Position numbers and translations under genes: made by a program | Part shown: positions 56,185 to 64,000 of the stretch, one piece after another | Layout: every line of letters begins with the position of its first letter | Numbering within the stretch: position 1 is the first letter of the stretch | From: Gossypium raimondii | Lineage: Eukaryota; Streptophyta; Magnoliopsida; Malvales; Malvaceae | Length of the DNA stretch: 64,000 nt | NCBI RefSeq assembly: GCF_025698545.1 | Contig: NC_068570.1 | Span: forward strand, 6,944,001 to 7,008,000 | Reading direction: 5' to 3' | The notes under the pieces: generated by a model | The model's database searches: none | Told to the model about the DNA's origin: nothing | Seen by the model: the letters and a program-made list of their open reading frames with translations, nothing else

Positions 56185-58654
56185 CTAGCTGATTTTAACA
56201 CTCTCCGGAGAAGATGAAAGTGCTGCACCATTTTTCCTAACTGATTTCTCCTGCAATACCTCAAGCTTCTCTGAATCTCCAAACAGTTCCTTCCGAAGAA
56301 CACCATGCAATCTACCAAAGAGCTGCTTCTTCAATGACTCAAACGCAAAATCCATTCTCTCAAGCTGTTCCATAGCATTTACATTGTACATGAAAAGCCC
56401 ATAATAAAGGTCAAAGCTGTCTCCTGCTGTATTCTCCACCAAATTCAACAGAGTCTCGTAACCTTTTGTGTTAATTGGTGTAGACTCCAACTGCAGCTTC
56501 TCCAAAACCCTGCCCATCGTATGGGTAATAAACTGCGAACCTGCCGCATGCCAATCATGTTCTGCACATGTCATCTCCACCATTCGGCATCCTTCTCTTG
56601 CAAAAATATCAAGGAAACTATTACATCGAGCTACCCGTCTTTCATCATTTCCAATCCTCACCTTATCAAAAACAAAAGGAAGCTCGTTCCATCCATTTTT
56701 ACCACTTTCAGGTCCAAACATGGGATGTGTGCATAGAATATCAAACTCTGGCGGTAAATGTTGAAGAAACAAATTCCTTGGAAACTCCTTCACTGATAGT
56801 ACATCAACAAACAGAGTACTTCTCTTCAATCTCTGAAAAGGCAATGACTTGAGAACTTTTTCAGTCGAAAGAATCGAGGTGCACAAGAGAATAACTTCAG
56901 GATGCTCTTCACAGAGGTCATTAGCATCAGAGAAGAAAGAAACCCCCAATTTCTGAGCTGCATCTCGATAATCAGTTCGAGAATAGGCTAAAACAGAGTG
57001 GCCCTGACGAGCCAGAGTCTTTGCAAGGAACTGGCCAAAGTTTCCAAATCCAACAATCGCAACCTTGAGCTTTGAACTGTCATCAACACTTTCCAATATC
57101 TTTCCTTTGAATTCATAAGGTATAGTAACATCTTGAGATCTGAAAGTTCCAGTAAAAGACAGTAAATATATTATACAATTTGCATCACAATAATCCCAAC
57201 TTACTCTCTCCCAAGCACTTTTAAAGGTCTATTAATCCTAGATCTATTATAAACTTCACAAATTATTATGCATTAAATACGAAATTAACCATGTCAAGGA
57301 AGAAAAAGGATACTGAAATCCTTCATTCCTAGCAATTCAGTCCATGATATTAATATTAAACGACTATCAAAACAAAAGCATTAACCATAAACAGCCTGTA
57401 CAACCAAGAAAAATTCTAAATTCTCTGTGATCTTCCTTATTCAGCTTCAATTGATATAGAAAGTCTTCAGTCTATAAGCAAAAAGAATAGTGACTATCTA
57501 TGCCATGCATGTTGAATTGAACAAAAAATTAAAGAAGCAAACATGAAATCCAAGAAATACCTCAAAGCATTTGAGCTGAAAGCCGATGCAGCACCATTTT
57601 GGTAACTACTATCATGCACACTCTTTACCTTCTCTCCATTCTCAAAAAACTGTTTCCTCACAACATGATGCAGCCTACCAAAAAGCTCATTCCTTAAAGC
57701 ATCAAAGGCCAAATCTAACCTCTCCACCATCTCCAAAGCACTCTTATTATACAGAAACAACCCGTAATACAAATCAAAGCTATCCCTACAAGTATTCTCA
57801 ACCAAATCCAACAAAGTCTCATAACCCTTTGTATTAATCGGCGTTGACTCCAACCCCAACATGTCCAACACTCTTCCAACCGTGTGTGTCATAAACTGTG
57901 ACCCCGCCGCAAGCTTGTCGTGCTCCTGGCAGCTCATTTCCACCATTTTACACCCTTCACTTTGAAAAATTTCAAGGAATTGTTCACATCTTTGAACCCT
58001 GGAGGATTCGTTTCCGATTCTAACCTTTTCGTAAACAAAGAAGAGGTCTTTCCAGCTTTGCTTGGCGCTTTGTGGTCCGAACATGGGATGCGAACAAATG
58101 ATGTCGAAATCAAGGGGCAAGGCATCGAGGAGTAGATTCCTGGCGAACTCTTTGACGGATAAAACATCGACAAACAACGTGGAGCGTTTAAGTCTCTGTA
58201 AAGGAAGAGTTTTCAAAACTTGTTCGGTTGAGATAATTGAAGTACAAAGGAGTATAACTTCTGGGTGTTGCTCACATAAGTCGTGGGGGTTTAAGAAGAA
58301 GGAAACTCCCAGTTTTTTGGCTACGTGGGAATAATCGGATCTCGAGTGGGCTAAAACTATGTGGCCTTGAGAAACAAGAGTTTTAGCAAGAAACTGGCCG
58401 TAGTTACCGAAGCCAATGATGGCAATCTTGAGGGTGGAAATGGGTGGTGCATGGTCTGGGTGGGATTGGGATGTGGGATTGGTGGAGGAGCATTTGACAT
58501 GGAGTGGTTTAACGGAATGGACAAATACGGGTTTTGTTACTGAAGGTGATGTTGGAAGGAAAGAGAGGTGTTGGAGGAAAGGTGGAGAGGATGAGGAAAG
58601 AAAAGAAAGAGAGGGCTTGGAAAGGGACGGATGGAGACAAGGATGAGTAATCAT
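56185..58654 (-). CDS. TYRAAT1: Two-domain plastid arogenate dehydrogenase
   Basis: Two exons, 58654-57561 and 57139-56185, join in phase (AG|A) into a 682-residue protein with two tandem arogenate dehydrogenase domains. Residues 1 to about 60 are Ser/Thr/Pro-rich and lack acids, consistent with a chloroplast transit peptide. Domain 1 (about 75-340) has the nucleotide loop GFGNYG (81-86), DVLSVKEF and CSHPMFGP. Domain 2 (about 389-650) has GFGNFG (395-400), DVLSVKEF and CTHPMFGP. HSRSD/YSRTD after the loop suggests NADP preference. It oxidatively decarboxylates arogenate to tyrosine in plastids. Arabidopsis TyrAAT1 has the same duplicated layout with both domains active (known). The intron lies exactly in the interdomain linker. 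I use the ATG at 58654 because the frame is open further upstream but has only a TTG there. Confidence 0.93.
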
Positions 58655-59248
58655 GACTTGTTTAGCAGAAAGGAAATCTCTGCTTATGCACCTAAAATTG
58701 GCAATCGGCAGCAACCGGCGAAAGAGGGGTGTGTCCAAAATCGGCAATGAAATTAAGATTTCTAGGGGTTGTGTTTCAGCGGCCCTAGAGAAAAAGGGAG
58801 CGGCTGCAGCACCATTGGTTTTCAAAAGCTAATGATTTTAGTCCTTCAACTCCACAAAATTACAAAATTATTATTAAATCATTCAAAAAAATTTTATTTA
58901 GCTCATTTTCTCTTTTACCATTCATATATGCAAATCAAAAATCAAATAATTTTATTCTTTGATTTTCAACACTGACCATCAAATCAACTTGGATCTAAGG
59001 TATATTATTCTACTTGTTATTGGATACTAATACATCATACTAATTATCGAATCGTTGCTTGAAACTTACTAATTAGGCTTAAAAATAAAACTTAACTTCC
59101 CAATGGCTTAAATAAAACTTTCAATAATTTACTGACCATTTTATAACATTTTTAAATTGAATGACCAAAACATAAACCCGTTAATAGTTTAGTGACATTA
59201 GATTTAGTTTACCCAAATTTTTAAAAGTCAATGACAACTTCAAAAAAA
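58655..59248. other. Upstream region of the arogenate dehydrogenase gene
   Basis: 58655-58825 is GC-richer and open in frame with the dehydrogenase but lacks an ATG, so it is read as 5' UTR and promoter. From about 58980 the DNA becomes AT-rich and includes half-element-like phrases of other MITEs near 59100-59220. Confidence 0.4.
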
Positions 59249-59833
59249 GTTAAATTGTGCTTTTAAGTACCTGTACTTTTAATATATTTAAAATTTAGTC
59301 TCCTTACTTTTATTTCAAGAAATCTAATCCCTTTATTTTTCAAATTTTAAAATGTAAGTCCAATTGTTTTTATTAAATTCAGATTTATTACAATGTCATT
59401 TTTACATTACATAACTATTAAGCAGGAGAAGCAAGAAATTTTCTTTAGGGAGTGAAATTAAATTATATATTTTTACGATAGTAAAAATATAATTTCACTA
59501 TTTTATAGCTTATATTTTATAATTTTAAAGAATTAAATCAATTTTATTATTTTTAGGGGTCAAAATATAATTTTATTATTATTAATTTAAGATTTTATAA
59601 ATTATAAAGAGACCTAATTGGAAAATTTTACATTTTAGAGGCCCTTAGCTCCCCTTGCTACTAAGTGAGTATTTTTTTATTTCAAAATTTCACACCAATA
59701 AATTTAATAAAAAATAACAGTGTTAATAATTGAACCAAAATTTGAAATTTAAAAAGTAAAGAAACTAAATTATTGAAAATAAAAAATAGACTAAATTCTA
59801 AATTTACGAAGAATATAAGAACTTATAACCAAA
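59249..59833. mobile_element. Second copy of the 9520-type MITE, interrupted by a nested element
   Basis: The ends 'gttaaattgtgcttttaagt' and (reverse complement) 'ggttataagttcttatattc', plus internal 'cttacttttatttcaag' and 'aaatgtaagtccaattg', match the MITE at 9520-9891. It is about 210 bp longer because of the insertion at 59423-59657. Confidence 0.75.
59423..59657. mobile_element. Nested hAT-like MITE
   Basis: The 235-bp insertion begins CAGGAGAAGCAAG and ends with the reverse complement of CAAGGGGAGCTAAG, imperfect TIRs with the CARGG start seen in hAT elements. It is flanked by 8-bp near-duplicates CTATTAAG (59415-59422) and CTACTAAG (59658-59665). The related MITE at 9520 has the uninterrupted site 'ggctaccaagtgaat', confirming the insertion. 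Confidence 0.75.
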
Positions 59834-60587
59834 AGAAAAATAAATCAGCATATAATTAAAAAATTATACATGAAATAAAGAATAGTTACTACAAATTTAA
59901 AGTTAATATTAGATAAAGGAAGAAATTAAAAGATTAAAATATTTTGTTATTTACTCCTACATTAAAAAGAATTTAAGAATTTTGATATTTTAAAATTATC
60001 TAAAAAAATTGTATTTGTAAGTTGTGTTTAAAGTTATCCTAATCTATAGAAATGATTTTTCACCATAATTATTTAAAGGTGGATTGTGATTATGTCTCAC
60101 GTGCCATTTAGATGGCTCTTAATTTTACTTTTTCCCGATTATTTCTTCAATTATTTTTATTTAAAAAGAAGTCATATAAGTTTGGTAGAATGTAGAAAAA
60201 GTCTAGCAAGTAAAACAGCACTTTTCCCACTGGATTAAAAATGATGGCTTCATTTATCAAAGAACTACATACATTCAAATGTTGAGTTCTGCCTGCAATT
60301 TATAACATGAATTTCACAGCAATACAAACAAAACGCCTTCTTCCATAGAACAAAAGAAAGTGACAATACAGTTCTTAACTCTTTTCTAGATTGACCATTA
60401 TCATAGTCATCATTATCATTGATTTCATTGTCAACCTTTTACAAGGGAAAATTTTCGCTATAGATTCAACCTTTAAGAGGATATTGTCAAAATGTGCTAC
60501 ACACTAAAACTATACTTGAGAAAAAAAAAAAAAAGGAGATTTGGAAGAGAACCGGCAGACACTGTAACCGTTTTTGTGTTCTTTTAC
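59834..60587. other. Intergenic and 3' UTR of the H+-pyrophosphatase gene
   Basis: AT-rich to about 60200. The 60230-60587 part has UTR-like composition next to the pyrophosphatase stop codon. No other gene. Confidence 0.45.
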
Positions 60588-63500
60588 TTAAAATATCTTG
60601 AAAAGCAGTCCACCGTGTGTAGCGAAGAAGGGTGCAAAGACAAGTGATTCAACAGCCATTAGCTTGATGAGGATGTTCAGTGATGGTCCGGATGTATCCT
60701 TTAGAGGGTCCCCAATGGTGTCACCGATAACAGCTGCCTTATGTGGTTCTGATCCTTTGGGACCAAGAGTTCTTGCATGTTCTAAAGCACCGGCCTGCAT
60801 TCCACAACAAAGTCCACACCATAAATATAATAGAACCATTAACTTCAAAACATCAAAATTACAGTCAGTCAAATCATGGATACCTCGATATACTTCTTAG
60901 CATTATCCCAAGCACCCCCTGTGTTCGATGCGGAGATAGCAATCTACAAATATTACCAAGACAGAAACAACTTAAAAATGATCCTTTTATAGGAGAATTA
61001 CAAGGTTGTGGTGACCCGATATTAAGACTTGTTAACATTACCTGGACGCCAGAGACGAGGGATCCAGCAAGGACACCGGAGAGAGTTTCCACACCAAAAA
61101 AGATCCCAACAATAAGGGGTGTGAGCATAACTAGCGCACCAGGTGGGATCATTTCTTTGATGGAAGCATCAGTAGAGATTTTAACACAGGTAGCATAGTC
61201 TGGCTTAGCAGTGCCCTCCATGAGACCTGGGATCGTGTTAAATTGCCGACGCACTTCCTCAACCATCTTCAAAGCAGCACTTCCCACACTCTTCATGGTC
61301 ATAGCAGAGAACCAGTAAGGAAGCATTGCCCCGACAAGCAACCCAATAAAAACTTTAGGGGTCAATACATCAACTGTTGAAATAGCAGCACGGCTCACAA
61401 AGGCACCAAAGAGGGCAAGGGACACAAGGGCTGCTGAACCAATGGCGAAACCCTGAAAAGAATTTAGGAGTGTACAAATGAATACCCATTATCGCTGTAA
61501 TGCAAAAATATAGATCACATTTTCTTCAAGCAAGCAAACACATAAATGCTACATGAAGCAAAAATAAGCGCAACTACATTCCAGGCCTTAGTACAACAAT
61601 TAGTTCTCAACTGACAAACTAAAGAAGAGAACAAAGATGCTCAAGCGGTAACAGTTTCAAGGGCAAATATTTTAGTAAGTAATCAAAATATAGAATAAAT
61701 GTTGAAGTTCAATTTACACTAAAGCAAAAAATCAGGGCTTGGAAAAGCAAACACAAGCTGGCTTCAAGGGACAAACGCAACATTTTTGCAAAGACATCAA
61801 TGCCAACCAAAACACTAAAACCTGCATTAGAACTTGTTATACCAATGCAATCCAGAGGTGACATAAATCAAACAAGCAGAGAAACTGTATGCCCGGTACT
61901 TAAGTGAAAACAAATCAAACCTTTCCAATAGCAGCAGTGGTGTTTCCTGCAGCATCGAGAGCATCAGTTCTCTCTCGAATTCTATGGCTCATGCCAGCCA
62001 TCTCAGCAATGCCTCCAGCATTATCACTGATGGGACCATAAGCATCAATAGCCAATCCAGTAGCTATGGTGCTCAGCATTCCAAGGGCAGCAACAGCAAT
62101 GCCGTACATAGCAGCAAAGCTGAAACTAACAAAAATACTCATTGCGATGGCAAAAATAGGAATAATGCAAGACTTGTAACCCAAAGCAAGGCCGAAAATA
62201 ACATTAGTCGCTGCTCCAGTCCTGCAGGAATCAGCAACGTCTTGTACAGGGCTGCAGGAGAAAGTACACACAGTTAAAATCAATGACAACAAAGGATAGT
62301 CCAAGAAAAAATAAAAACCATCCAGACTAATACCTGTATGCATTGCTAGTGTAGTACTCAGTTACAAAACCGATAATTAGGCCAGCCCAAAGACCAACAG
62401 CAACACATAAGAATAGCTGCCTGCAGATGGAATTCAATGTCACACTCATTCTAATGCAAGCATATGAAGATATTTCTCAATGAAAGAAGCACCAAGAGTT
62501 TACCAATTCTTCACAGCTTTCTGATCTCCAAAATTGAAAATGGTAAAGGAAGATGGAAGAGCTACCCAACTAACAATCCCAATTCCGATAGTCATGAGAA
62601 CAGTGGAGATGATAAGTTGCCTCTTCAACGATGGCTCAATTTCCTTAACAGCCTTGATCTCAAAGAAATCAGTAGCAAATAAGGTGGTGATTAAACAAAC
62701 AATGATACCAACGGAACTTATAATGAGAGGATATAACATCGGAGTCAATTCATGATTGATGCCAAAAGAAGAGATGGAAGCGACAACAAGTGCAGCACAA
62801 GATGATTCAGCATAGGACCCAAAAAGATCAGATCCCATCCCAGCGATATCACCAACATTATCCCCAACATTGTCAGCAATCACCTGAAAACAGGAAAGCA
62901 ACTCAGTGACAAGTGAAAACCCAACATGAGGAACCAAAACTCAATTTCATAATTCTAAGTGCCATAACATGTTAGTAGATACAAGTTACTTACAGCTGGG
63001 TTTCTAGGGTCATCCTCAGGAATGTTCCTTTCCACCTTGCCTACAAGATCAGCACCGACATCAGCAGCTTTCGTATAGATGCCTCCACCAACTCTTCCAA
63101 AAAGCGCCATGGACGAACCTCCAAGCCCATAACCAGTGATTGCCTCAAAAAGACCACCCCAGTCATCACCGTAGTAGAGCTTGAATAAGTTGATGGCAAT
63201 GTAAAGCACCAAAAGACCATTTGCAGCAAGAAGAAAGCCCATGACAGCACCAGATCTGAATGCAGTAATAAATGCCTTCCCAACTCCCTTTCTTGCCTCC
63301 AGGGTGGTTCGAGCATTAGCATAGGTAGCAATTTTCATCCCAAGAAAGCCAGAAACTACTGAAGTGACAGCACCGAGCAAGAAAGATACTGTGCTGAATA
63401 TAGCAGTGGCAAGAGCAGGTTTGCACATCTTAGATTTGTCATAAGTGCAAGGCTGGCTCTTGGTGCTGAAACCCTCTACCGAGCCAAGGAAAAGGAAAAT

Positions 63501-64000
63501 CAAGATTGCAAAAGCAACCATGAAAATGCCAACATACTGGTACTCGGTGAAAAGAAATGAGGTTGCTCCTGCAAACTCATAAGTCCAAAATTAGCTAATG
63601 GGGAAAGTCTTCTCCAAAATTAACAACAGAAAAGGCAATAAACAGAGCAACTAAATGTAATCCAGTAATCCCTTGCAAGAAAAGCATATTGTTAGAAACA
63701 TCATCTACAGAACAAATTTAAAAATAGTTGCATTTTCCAATACAACCTTTTGTTGACGGCAAATTTAAAAACATTGAATCTATATATACTTTTGTTTTTA
63801 ACAACAGTAACCTATAAACACAAAAATAAAGTGAAAAGCAGAAACGAACTTGGAATTGTTACACCAAAAAGCAACTTAGTATGTTACAATCTTAGAAGCA
63901 CAAAAATTATTCCAAAGCATCTCACTTTCCAAAAGTAAAATAAAGTGCTAAAGCATATAATATCATGAAATAGTGCAGCATTTGCTGAAATCAGCTTTTA
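60588..64000 (-). CDS. AVP1: Vacuolar H+-translocating inorganic pyrophosphatase, type I (5' end outside the window)
   Basis: Seven exons on the minus strand: 63568-62994, 62883-62504, 62420-62334, 62251-61921, 61452-61042, 60943-60884 and 60794-60588 (stop at 60590-60588). They join without breaks into about 682 residues. By comparison with the usual length of about 765, only the N-terminal 80 or so residues are missing; 63569-64000 is intron. Signature segments are [20 protein letters not shown] (pyrophosphate/Mg binding), [35 protein letters not shown] and the C-terminal [28 protein letters not shown] has Ala where K+-independent type II enzymes have Lys, so this is the K+-dependent vacuolar type. 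It is a many-pass tonoplast protein that pumps protons into the vacuole using pyrophosphate. No lesion was seen. Confidence 0.95.

Noticed and set aside
57586-58646. Several plus-strand ORFs opposite the dehydrogenase
   Set aside because: Shadows of a conserved CDS on the other strand.
58655-58825. 57-codon N-terminal extension of the arogenate dehydrogenase
   Set aside because: There is no ATG in it (the first codon of the open frame is TTG); the ATG at 58654 starts a good transit peptide.
60598-61198. Plus-strand ORFs of 100 and 151 codons
   Set aside because: Antisense to pyrophosphatase exons and crossing their introns; no family resemblance.

Overview
This is a window of eudicot nuclear DNA. 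The genes have plant-type GT-AG introns, the intergenic DNA is very AT-rich and packed with decayed retrotransposons and MITEs, and every recognisable protein is a plant family. The repeat islands carry word arrays (CACACG..CGTGTG, TGTCGCGACA, TCTCGAGACA) that I associate with cotton (Gossypium, Malvaceae). The genus is an inference from memory of repeat style, not a database result.

Layout. 1-6.3 kb: retrotransposon relics, ending in a broken Ty3/gypsy gag. 6.75-7.05 kb: 3' end of an Asp/Glu-rich nuclear-type protein gene with a frameshift. 7.6-9.5 kb, minus strand: an overlapping CDC26-TTM3 gene pair with a TATA-like box and a MITE directly upstream. 10.36-11.73 kb (+) and 20.80-22.22 kb (-): two intact single-exon BAHD malonyltransferase-like genes facing each other, separated by an organelle-like insert, a copia 3' LTR, a LINE RT fragment and a gypsy-type LTR. 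22.7-24.0 kb: an old AT-rich foldback. 25.8-36.3 kb: a degenerate L1-type LINE, 3.8 kb of which is duplicated in tandem together with a fragment of an NPG-related TPR gene. 36.7-45.8 kb: MITEs, a SINE relic, a copia fragment and a 1.72-kb Mutator-like foldback with a 10-bp target duplication. 46.37-49.24 kb (+): a complete nine-exon heparanase-like (GH79) gene. 50.1-53.1 kb: a truncated copia element abutting a 2-oxoglutarate dioxygenase pseudogene (53.1-54.1 kb). 56.19-58.65 kb (-): a complete two-domain arogenate dehydrogenase. 60.59 kb to the right edge (-): a vacuolar H+-pyrophosphatase missing only its first exon, which lies outside the window.

The most interesting locus is CDC26-TTM3. 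The stop of an APC/C subunit ORF and the start of a polyphosphatase ORF overlap as TAATG, and there is no AUG in any frame between the two starts. That is the layout expected if one eukaryotic mRNA yields two unrelated proteins. This bicistron has been described in Arabidopsis and reported as conserved in plants, so it is not new in kind, but the sequence here suggests how the second ORF could be reached. The intact genes are otherwise unrelated housekeeping or metabolic genes: cell cycle, tyrosine synthesis, acyl decoration of glycosides, cell-wall glycan turnover and vacuolar acidification.
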